NCBI RefSeq assembly: GCF_958450345.1
Contig: NC_088780.1
Coordinates: 161,678,726-161,742,725, forward strand
DNA length: 64,000 bases
Direction of reading: 5' to 3'
Source of the DNA: Calliphora vicina
Taxonomy: Eukaryota; Arthropoda; Insecta; Diptera; Calliphoridae
How positions within the stretch are numbered: position 1 is the stretch's first letter; every line of letters starts with the position of its first letter. Both the position numbers and the translations under genes were made by a program. The notes beneath the pieces were generated by a model, which did no database searches, was not told the DNA's origin, and worked only from the letters and a program-made list of their open reading frames with translations. This document shows, piece after piece, positions 25,401-37,400 of the stretch.

Positions 25401-28400
25401 CACTTTAATTGTAGAAAAATGTAAATCGAATGTTCGCAAACACTACTCTCTCTATCATCCATCCCACAACCTAGGGGTGATCCTACTAAGTGATATTCCA
25501 ATAAAATAAAATTTAATAAAAAACTGAGTTTATCAAAAACTAGAAAAAAGTAAACTTATCGGTAAAAATATTACTAAAAACATTATTAAATAACAAAAAG
25601 CAAACAAATATTAAACATTCCTGGGCCTTGCAGACATATACCTGTTCTAAAACGCATTTATTTCAACATTCCCACTGTACTTAAGCTTAAGAAATTTATA
25701 AAATTACTCCGCAATTACTTACATTTATTAAAATGAATTTGTCAGTGTCCAGACTGTAATAGAAAATAATAGAACAATTATTAATATTTCATTAAAAAAA
25801 CGACGATTTAATTAAAAAGAAACTTAACGGTAAAGTTAGTAGTACAGAAATATAAAAAGTTAAAACAATTCTGTTAGAATTATTAAAAGTGTAATGTAGG
25901 AAGCGGGACTTAAAAGCGATAATTAGTTGTTTCGCTTTTTTTTAAATTTATTATTAATGTGATTAACAACTACTGCAGGTATTATACATATTATTACTTG
26001 TTTTTTTTTAATAAATTTTCTTTTCCATTTATACATTCGTGTATTATTTGTGTAATTTATTTAATATTGATCAAAGCATGCAACTGTTAGAACGAACATT
26101 AAGAGCAGTATGAATTGTATAAATATTTATATATTTATTTATTAATATTATAAAATATTTACTCTATGTAGTAGTAGTAGTAGATACGATTTTTATTGTG
26201 AACGATGCTGTAACGATTGCCAGCTATAAACTAGTTGCATTTGATTAGATGACCTTGGAGACAAGTAGTCAATGGCTACAATGATCATTCAGCAAATATT
26301 CATGTTTGTTTTCTTTTCTTTAGTCTTTTTGTACTTGTATTTTTATATTCTTAATAAATAAATTCTTGCTTAATTGCTAACAGTGGGCTTTATTAAGTTT
26401 ATTTCGTCTTATTTTTATTTTTTTTCTCATTTTATTCCCAATATCATGAAATGACCTTCATTGGAAACTTTGTTGCATGTATTAAAGCTGCAGACAAAAT
26501 TAATTGTAAGCTGATTAGAACTCTTCTAAAAAATTAATAGCCAAATTTAATAAATAATTACAGGTTGTTATAAGTGAGTTTTTAAGCTGGTTGTTTTAAA
26601 GATATTACATATTAAACAAATTTGAAACTAAAAACAAAAATTAACTTTTATCATTGTACCTAACTACGAGTAATGTAAGGAGTGCGCAAGAAAAAAAATG
26701 GTGATTACGTTTACTGTAATAAAATTTAAACTCCTCTCTCCCCAAAACGATCCACTAAGAAGGGAATTTATTAAAAATTCGAACCTTAAGGGGGTAAAAA
26801 GAGTAAATTCGGTAACCAAAACTTTTATTAGTTTTTTTTACAAAAAAAAAACATAAAATAAACATAAAAAAAACTGACAGGTGTTTGGTACTTTTTCGAA
26901 ATTCGAACCTTTTAGTGGAATTTGGTACCCTATGTATCTTTTACACCAATAAACATTGAAACAAATTTTAAATCTTACTTACCAAAAAATAACAAATATG
27001 AATTTGGTACTTTTCGAACCAATAAGGGACACATATTTGGTACTTTTTTCATAAAATATGATTTTCTAAAAATTGACATAGTCATATGAATATTTTTGGG
27101 TATGAGCTCCCACCACAATACAAAAAAAATGGGGATAAAAAAGGTACCAAAAAGAAAAAATACATTTTATTTGAAATTATTAAGCCAATTTTGATAAACT
27201 TTTTAGCATTGGTTCCTGGATTCATACAAAAAAATAACTAACAGAGTGTTATTTGGAACTAGAGTGTCAAGGTGTATATACGGGTAAACAGTTTGGTACT
27301 TTTTTTAAAACATATTGTTACGAATTTGCATTAGCGATTTGAATTTAACGGTATGCAACTACTAGGGTATTCAATTAATCGGGTTCATGGTTTAATCGGT
27401 AATCGAGCAAATAATTAATCGGGGTTTAGATTTAATCGGTTAATAATCGGTTAATTTTAAATTATTCGATTAGCCGAATAATTTGTATTTTAATTTTATA
27501 TTGGAAGGAGAAACACGAATTTTGTGTACTCTTATAAGCATTTCGTTAATAAAAAACAAAAACATAAAAACCAAACAAAACATAACAATTCAATAAAACA
27601 ATAAATAGGGAATCTTCTGAAATAATCTTTTAAAAAAAGAATATAATTTAAATGTTTTCCATTTAAACGATTTTGTTTTACTTTTTAATAAAACTGGACT
27701 TGGACAAAACTCTCTCCAATTTCTTAGTTCTATTTTTAGTTTTCTCTAAGCATATAAAATCCTCAATCATACCATTGGAGTTCTTTTTTGATTTTTTTTA
27801 GATTTTGAATACTTTATTAGTTTCGTCAAGTTCTGATAAAAGACTCGTTTCAGTAATGTCTTCAGTTTCTTTCGTCTATTACCATGTCGTCCTCGGACTC
27901 ATTAGGACAAAGTTCATCATAGAAGCATTCTATATAAAAAAGTCATTTCCAAGTTCTTTAGTTTCAGTTTTCGTACAATACTACAAACAACTATTGCTAG
28001 AAGGAAATGTTCACGAGTTAAGAAATAAAATTTGTGTGTTTTTTTAAACTTTATTTCTATATAAAGTGCAAAAAAAAATTTCGGTTAATCGGTTAACCGA
28101 CACAAATGAATCGGTTTATTTGTTATTTGAAAATCGTAAATTTTAAATTATTCGAACAGTTAATCGATTGAATACCCTAGTAACTACTGCCTGCAATATT
28201 CATCATGTTTATAAACATGTCCATCAGAAGAAGCTTCTACTTTTCAACAATGTTGATAGCATGCAATCATTAGCATTGTTTTTAAGTATGGCGACACTAA
28301 ATGTTTAAGCTGCTAACATGCTCTAGCATTCGAATATTCTAGTTTTGTCTGTTAAGAACAAATATGAGGCTACACGAATGAAGATGGCACTGTGTATAAA

Positions 28401-31400
28401 TAGTGGTTGCGGTTGCAGTAGTTAGTCAGTTTTATCATAGACGCTGTTAGAGTAAAAATCAACTGCATTACCAGTGTATTCATGTACATTATAAAGTGTG
28501 TTTTTAGAGTGTGAGTATTTAAATAATGACTATTTGAATTTTTGTATAAATTTAAATAAATAAAGAGTTGTTAGAAATTTTAAACTAATAAACTGCTTTT
28601 ATTTGCAATCAAAAGTATTCGGTTTACTTAAAGGAAATAAACCACCGTTTTTAAATGGTAAAAACGTAACAATATTTTTCTTGAGCACATTAACACAGAT
28701 TTTAATCGTTTGGGGCACCTCTGTAGCACAAACAATTTCGTCAGAATGGAGGATTTTTAAATTTCAAACTTGACGGATGTTCAAGAAGGAAAATGAAAAT
28801 TGGTACTTTCCCCCTAAGGGTACTTTTTTAATATTTTAATTTATTTAACTTATCAACATTAAAGTTAGCCGATATGTATCTGAGTGAAGTTACGAGTTAG
28901 GAATAAGGGATAATATTTATGTACCAAAATATAGGTACTTTTTCGTTCTTCTGATGGTACTTTTTTTACACAAAAGTGAAATTAATTTAATGAAGCTTGA
29001 AACATAAAATAAGGCACCCTCCTCATGCTACTTGAATATTGTCCAAGTCGTGCTTTAACAACATCTGATCAATGTGCATTATTTTTAGATCATTCCAATG
29101 TCGTTAATTTGTTACTCCAACATTGTAAATTTAAACACCTCACGTGGGAGAGTTGAAGGTTGCTCTTGACATTTTCAACTCATTTTTCGAGTGTGGCTAG
29201 ATGTAGTAGTTTTGAAGCTAAATTCGTTTCGAATTGGGCTTGAATTTATCCGTTCTTGTTTTTAAGTTACTTCGAATTCTATCTGTTATTATGCAGATGT
29301 CAGCAATATTTGTAACTCGTATTCATTTGACTACAGTCCAATATTGAATATGAACGACTCTCTTAATACCGACCTTTCGAAGATATTTGCATGAAATGAT
29401 TTATATAGGGCTGACTGATATGTTTTTAAGAGTAAAGTAACGGTAAAATATCAAACATCTTTGAATCGTCATATTTTCAATGTAGCGAAAAATTACAATA
29501 TCGATTTTTGTAAAAAGATCACCAGGAATTGGCCTTCTTTCACACTTTTGTCGTTCGCACTCCTTAGTTGATTTAAAATTTTAAATTTCTCATAAACTAT
29601 TCACATTTTCACTAAAAAAAACTGTCAGTAATTTATTTCTCCTTTTAAATTGTAAAACAATTTTTTTTAACTTTATTACCCGAAACGTGCGAATTAATAA
29701 AAACCACCTAATGATCACAATGAGTTAGCAGAATTAAGGCATCTATCAAAAAACTCATACCTACGTCAAATTGTAAAAGTGATTTATTAAATTTTACAAA
29801 ACTTACTTGCAAAAAAATGTGTTCAAGGCTTTTTTTCAGTTAATCTAAATTGTTTTCAAAATTGTCTACATAAATACGTTTTTTTTTGCATTACAATATC
29901 ATAATCTAATAAATTTATTTGTTTTTGCTGTAACGGTAACTTGTAATTAAAATACTCACCCAAGAACAGATTCATCGTAGACTAAAGAAATTCGCAGTGG
30001 TCTTTCAACCGTGCTGCGTTTTTTCCGTCTTGAATGATGCTGATGCGTCTGAGCATCCACTTCATTTTTTAACGAGTTTTGCTGTTGCTCCGGCGCATGA
30101 TCCAATGTATTCGTTGTCGTCTCAACTGTTTCAATTCGTACACCATGAATAACCTAGAAATATAAACAACAATAATGATCAAATAAAGTTTATAAACAAA
30201 CAATAACAACAAAAAAAATCGCACAATTGAATGATACCGACTTGATAAACATTAAAATAATGAGTGGATTTTTTTTCAACTTAATTTAGTTTTTTTTTAT
30301 AGTTTAATTTTGTATCTAAAGTTATTTGCAATATAATTTTAATCAAAGTGTATACGGAATTAAATTAAAGCAATTTGTGGTATAATAATGAGTGGATAAT
30401 AGCGACCATAATTACACCCTTCAGTTTGAATTTAAAGGTGATTCAGATTGTGTCTTCTGAGATCTATTTGTTAGTAGCAGATTATATCAGTTTTTTTAAA
30501 TTATTTAGAGAGTAAAAATTCTTTGTATTGTTATAACAAAGTGTACTTTATCGATTACTCGATCGTTTGGCATTCCGTAGTATATTTTAAAACGTTCAAT
30601 AGTTCGTACTATGGGAGGTGATTAGAGATTGATATGATTTATTGGAAAATCGTGTAATGTCTTAAGTAGTTTTTTATGGTCGCACTGCCAAACCTTTAGC
30701 CAAGAACAATATTTTTATCAGAGCGGAGGATTGGTAAGGTTTGAGATCAATCTGATTTATTGGAAAATATTATAGTGTCGATGATGGATGGGTGTCACTA
30801 GTCAACCATTCCATTGTAAGAACGAAAATATTCATACTTCTAGAGCAGTGATCGGCACTCATAGCTGAACAATAAAGTTCATAAAAATTATAAAAAAACG
30901 AAACAAAAATCACAATCAATACCTTGTTAGATTACAACAGAGAAAGAAAGTGAATAAAATTATATTATAAACCAAGTTATACGTTCTCTTTATGTCAACC
31001 ACTGATCTCGAATATCTGATCCGTTAAGGCGTACAGGTGCAGAGAATACTACCAATAATTTCCACTTGCCCCTCATTATAACAACTTTTATAGAAATCTT
31101 TATATGTGGAATTTAATCTCCTGGATTTCGAACAAGCAGTGATCTAGATTTCCAGCTACCAGATTCCGCAGATGTCGCCCATCCCATCGTAGCTATATCG
31201 AGCTTTCTCAGAGATCGCACTATACGATTTGTAATGGATAGGATCTCATCAAACGAGTTCAATATAAATTCAGGGGTACCGCAAGGCTCCGTTCCTACTC
31301 CTACTCTATTCCTTATTTTTCTAAACGACCTGCTACGTCAAACTTCCATCCCTATCTAATCTTTTGCAGATGATAGCAACATTTCATAGTCAATCAGTTA

Positions 31401-34400
31401 TAGACAAAGGCTTTTGGAGATTGGAGCAACGAGGAAGAACCTGAATGATTCCCTTAATCGGGACCTTGTGACAATCTTTCAATGGTTTCGTGCGAATAGG
31501 GTCGCTTTTAACGCTCGCAAGACACAAAAACGAACGACAGACCATTTTGCTTCATCTGTATTGTGTAATCAGACGCTCTTTATGTTCTTGCCATTGTAAT
31601 AAAATGTGATTTCCGTCTAAATTGGTCTAAATACATTTTTCAAGTGTCGAAAGAAGCATGCATGTGCCTCGGTTTTCTGAAACGGTGTAGGAATTACTTC
31701 ACTCCATCTGATCTCCTTACTATTTACACTACCTATGTATATTAGAGTGACAATCAGTTGTATGGAAAAAATTTTTTGTTAAAATTTTGAAGAGTGCCGG
31801 GTGGAATATTGTGACACTAGGCCTAAATGTTAAGTGCTGAAAATTTGAGCCAAATCGGGCAACGATTTCTGGACGCGCATCGAGGTCAAAGTTCAGATAT
31901 ATGCAAAATTTTACTGTTAATATGGAATAAATAGGTGAAACTCGTTAACTTTCTGCATTGTTTTCTAGAAATATGTAGATTTATTTATATTAATGAATAT
32001 TACATTAAAAAAAAGTTTTGGAAATTAACCCTGTATCTCCTTTGGTTCAAAATGACCCAAAAACTGTATTATCGCCAAAATTAGAGAAAAATGCAAATTT
32101 TTCAGTTTTTGAAAAAAATTTGCTACTAAATAAATACTTTTGCAATTGAATGCAAAAGAATCGAAATATGTACGTAATTATCGTTGTAATGAGATATAAA
32201 TGACAAAATTTGATTAAAAAATGTTAAAGTTATTACAAATTCGCCAGACCATTATCGTGTTTCAGACCACTTGAACAAAAAATTTAGAAACAAAATTTAG
32301 ATATTTCGAGAAAAATTAAAATAAAAGCTCATTTTTACTTAAAATATGTCCATATTTACTTGTATATGAGTTTTTGTCTTCGTAGGATACCGTTAACCTA
32401 TTCGCAGGTATGGCCAAAAAAAATAATTTTTTTAACGGCTGTTTCAAAACTCCATTTTCAAATTTTTAAAAATTTTGTTAAACAAATTTCAGTTTTTTTC
32501 GATCATCACATTGGGGTTTATTGAGATCAAAATAGGGAATAAAAATATGAAAAAATTATGTCAATACCTCTTACAGTTTTTCCGTACCTGCGATTGAAAT
32601 ATTGCGTTTTTCAAGAAAAACTAATTTTTTGTCCATATTTAGGCGAATGAGTCCAATTTCCTTACTGTTATAAATTTTAAGTAAAACTTATTCACAGTAT
32701 TATAATCCTGGTAATTTTAAATATGGTCTGAAAGTTTTACTAAAATCGGAAAACGTTAACCTTAAAATCGTGAAGGTCAAAGGTCAAATTTTTCAATATT
32801 TGGAATTTCTAATGAAAAGATAGCGAAATGTTATATATTTTTGGGCCGATTTTAATGCAACTTAAGGAAAATATAACATAAAGTCCAGAATTTAAAATAA
32901 CAGCACTAAAATGGAAATTAACCCTTAGCAGCACTTGGGGTCCAAATTATTCTCAACTTTTAAAATCAAGAAAAACACAACCGTTTTGACCCCAAGTCCT
33001 CTTAAAGGTTAAAATTCATTTTTGCACTGTTGTTGTAAATGCTAGACCCCAATATATATTTTCCTCAAGTTTCATGAAAATCGGCCCAAAAATATGTAAC
33101 ATTTCGCTATCTTTTCATTAGAAATTCCAAATATTGAAAAATTTGGCATTTGACCTTCACGATTCAAAGGTTATCGTTTTCCGATTTTAGTAAAACTTTC
33201 AGAACATATTTAAAATTACAAGGACTATAATATTATGAATAGGTTTTACTTAAAATTTATAACAGTAAGGAAATTGGACTCATTCGCCTAAATATGGACA
33301 AAAAATTAGTTTTTCTTGAAAAACGCAAAATTTCAATCGCAGGTACGGAAAAACTGTAAGAGGTATTGACATAATTTTTTCATATTTTTATTCCCTATTT
33401 TGATCTCAATAAACCCCAATGTGATGATCGAAAAAAACTGAAATTTGTTTAACAAAATTTTTAAAAATTTGAAAATGGAGTTTTGAAACAGCCGTTAAAA
33501 AAATTATTTTTTTTGGCCATACCTGCGAATAGGTTAACGGTATCCTACGAAGACAAAAACTCATATACAAGTAAATATGGACATATTTTAAGTAAAAATG
33601 AGCTTTTATTTTAATTTTTCTCGAAATATCTAAATTTTGTTTCTAAATTTTTTGTTCAAGTGGTCTGAAACACGATAATGGTCTGGCGAATTTGTAATAA
33701 CTTTAACATTTTTTAATCAAATTTTGTCATTTATATCTCATTACAACGATAATTACGTACATATTTCGATTCTTTTGCATTCAATTGCAAAAGTATTTAT
33801 TTAGTAGCAAATTTTTTTCAAAAACTGAAAAATTTGCATTTTTCTCTAATTTTGGCGATAATACAGTTTTTGGGTCATTTTGAACCAAAGGAGATACAGG
33901 GTTAATTTCCAAAACTTTTTTTTTAATGTAATATTCATTAATATAAATAAATCTACATATTTCTAGAAAACAATGCAGAAAACTAACGAGTTTCACCTAT
34001 TTATTCCATATTAACAGTACAATTTTGCATATATCTGAACTTTGACCTCGATGCGCGTCCAGAAATCGTTGCTCGATTTGGCTCAAATTTTCAGCACTTA
34101 ACATTTAGGCCTAGTGTCACAATATTCCACCCGGCACTCTTTGAAATCTAAAAAAAAAAAATCGGCTGTCACTCTAATGTATATCCAACCGAAAATCGAA
34201 TACAACTCCCACAATCACCAAAGTCTATTTTGGAGCTTCTCGATCGCGTACAGTAGAGGGCGAATGTCATTATTGGTGACAGTAGGCTATCCAACTCTAT
34301 TGATTCGCTGGAGCATCGTAGCAATGCGAGCTGCGTCTCACTGTTCTTTCGGTACCACAAGGAAAAGTGTTCTGATGAAATTAGGGAACCGAAACCGCGG

Positions 34401-37400
34401 TTTTGAAATTCTTCGGTTTTTTTTTTGGAAACTCTAGGGTAAATGCTGAAAATTTTGAGTTCTCTTTACATCATTCCAATGTCGTTAGTTTGTTAATCCA
34501 AAGAATGATTTTCAAGAGCAACAGAGCGCTTGCTCTTGACGTGTTCAAGACATTTGTCTTGTAGTAGTTTCGAAGCTAATTTCGTTTTGGATTTGGTGAG
34601 AATTTACGTTTGAGTTTCTTTCCTGACCATAAGGGTTGCATCGGATGGATTTTTTCAGGAACTTTGCACTGTGTTCAAGTATTCCATAGATATGGTTTTC
34701 TTCTGTCTGTTTTTAAATTACTTAGAATTCTATTCATATCATCTTAAGAGTAAAGTTAATGCCAAAGAATCAAACATCTTTGATTTGTCATATTTTAAAT
34801 GTAAAAATAGCAATACAGTGCACTCGCGATAATATGAACACCCCAAAATATGAACACTTTTTACTTCCATTGGCTACTCTAAAATATGAACAAAAGCTTT
34901 AAAATATGAACAGCTTATTTTTGTTTTTTTTAACGTATTTTATCTATCTACACAGAGTTGAAATCTAAATCAACAGGGTAGTGGCTAAATTCTAATTCAA
35001 CTGCATAATAATTTGGGGATTTCCCTAGCTGTAGATGGGAATTAGATGCCATTCGTAAATATGAACGATCTTGCAAAAGTGAAATTGCCTGGTTTTAATT
35101 CATATTATCGCGAGTGCACTGTATTAGGTACCAGATACAAAGCGACGTTTGCATGAATGTTGCCCAAAAGCATTTCCTGCAAACACATTCGACCTAATAT
35201 AGAACATAAATCGAGTTTATGAGCTTTGTGCACTATTGAAAGTGTCAAATCTTTTAGGAGACGATGACATCACAGAGATTGTACGTTATTTATAGATAGG
35301 TTTATGGGAAATGATCAATGTGATCATTATAGAGCGGTTGTACAAACCTCATCACAGAAATATATATCATTATTTGCAAATAATATTTTCGCTATACACA
35401 ATCAAAAAGGTAAATACATACATATTAACCATAGAGAAAATACAATCTAAATAAATATTTATTTATTCATTTCATACTATAGAGTGCAAAAATAATTGAA
35501 AATTGTACTTGCATACCAATAATAGAAATAATAGAAACCTTTTTTTTGATCAAATGTCTTACAAAATAACTAAAGGTAAAAACAAAAATTAAAAAAATCA
35601 CTATTATTACATGAGCAACAAACCAGATAATGGGTCAAATTATTTTATGAATTTGTGATTTACAAACAATACATAAAAATATAAAACTGAATATATTTAT
35701 GAATGTGAACAAAAAAAATAGCTAAAGCTATGCTTAGTTATGCTCTACAGGCGCTACAAACATATTTCATAATTTAACATACAAAAAAAAATTAATGAAT
35801 TTGTAAATATGAAATTGTTAACAGTCATACAGGCATTTCTCTTCATATTTCAACAATTTTGAATGCGGGCCAAAAACCGCAAATGGGTTTTTTTTTCTTA
35901 CCACTTGCAGACAGACGTACACATACGACACGATTATTATTTGACTCAAAAAAAGAGGGTGCTAATTTCTTTAAATTGTCTTGTCAGTGAGTGAATAAAA
36001 TAATAATAATATGGAAAAAATTATAATTTAACATGACATTATAATTTATTTTTAAACAAATTCAGACACAAATATGTAAGTGTTTTTGAAAGCATATTTA
36101 TTTATACTTTAAAGTTTAAACTCATATACCGCCTAGTGAATGTAATTGTAACACAATAATGACACATCTAATGATTGTTATTTTTAATTGATCAAATAAA
36201 TGAGATAGATGTGTTTTTTGTAGGATGTTTGAAAATTAAGTTAAAAAACAATTAAATTATTTTGCAACTATTTAGTTACAATTTTCTACTTAAAAATTTT
36301 GTTTAATTATTAGATAATCTAAAAAAAAAGTTTTCTGAGTTTGCCAAGTAAATTGGCAATTATTTATTCAAGTGTTTAATCTGTTTAACAAGGTTTTAAA
36401 CTAAAATTTTAGGTTTATTGTGAGTAAATGACTAATTAATTGTGTAATTTAAATTATTTATTTAAATTGGTATATTAAACTCAAAGTAATAATTATGACC
36501 AGTCAGAAATTATTAAATAATGTATTAAACAATTCTTATTAAATTCATTCGTAAAGATTTACAAAATATACAGTGATCTGTATATACATGTTTTATCTTA
36601 TTTTTAAAGAAACTATAAGGACGGACTTCTGCATAATTTTTTATAAAAAACCATTTGACAGCATTATAATTAAAAAATTTTGGCCAGACATTCGTTTGTA
36701 CGCACTTTTTTTTAATTTATTAAAAAACGTACAAATTAATTATAAAAAACTTTATTCTTCCTTTCTTATTTCTATGACTGAAGAATTTATGTTATTTATT
36801 GTGTTTACTAATATTTTGGAGCGTTTGAATTCGAATTTTTGTCATCCATTTTCATAATTCTTATTAGCGAGAAGTAAATATAAATTTTCGATGGTATAAC
36901 ATTCTGTAATAAAAACTGGCCATTGAAGAAATAGTGATTTTTTTGTCAGAAAATCAATCTATACCTTGTTTATTAGCCCATTAGGCTACATGTAAATGGT
37001 AGTTCTCGTTCATCTTTCATCAAATTTTGTTACTAGAACCTCTTACAATAATTCGAGGAATATTTTAGAATACATCTTCTTTGAAATAAAGCAATAGCGA
37101 AACTCTAAATCGTTTCTGAAACATAACCATTACACTGCATTTTCACCATCGAAATTTAAATTTGCGGTAATGATGGAGGGTGTGTCAATAAGTCCGCTCT
37201 TAACTGCACTGTCAACAGGCATTTGTCAGTTGACTCCTGGCAAAATTTGAACATTTGTGTTTGAGAGCCATTGATAGCAGAAAGAGTGTCCAAAAATAAA
37301 CCGGCAAATTTACAAAACCGGTTTCCAGTTTAACCGAAAAAGTGTGTTTTTGAAAAAACCGGTTTTGATTATTGTCTTTTAAAAAAAACCGGTTAAACGG

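Noticed and set aside
26960..27000. Possible zero-length recursive splice site (CTTACTTACCAAAAAA on + strand)
   Set aside because: On the gene strand it lacks an AG acceptor before GTAAGT, so it is only a donor-like sequence.
36573..36857. A 94-residue + strand open frame in intron 1
   Set aside because: Composition is like other AT-rich intronic frames and no homology or start context supports it.
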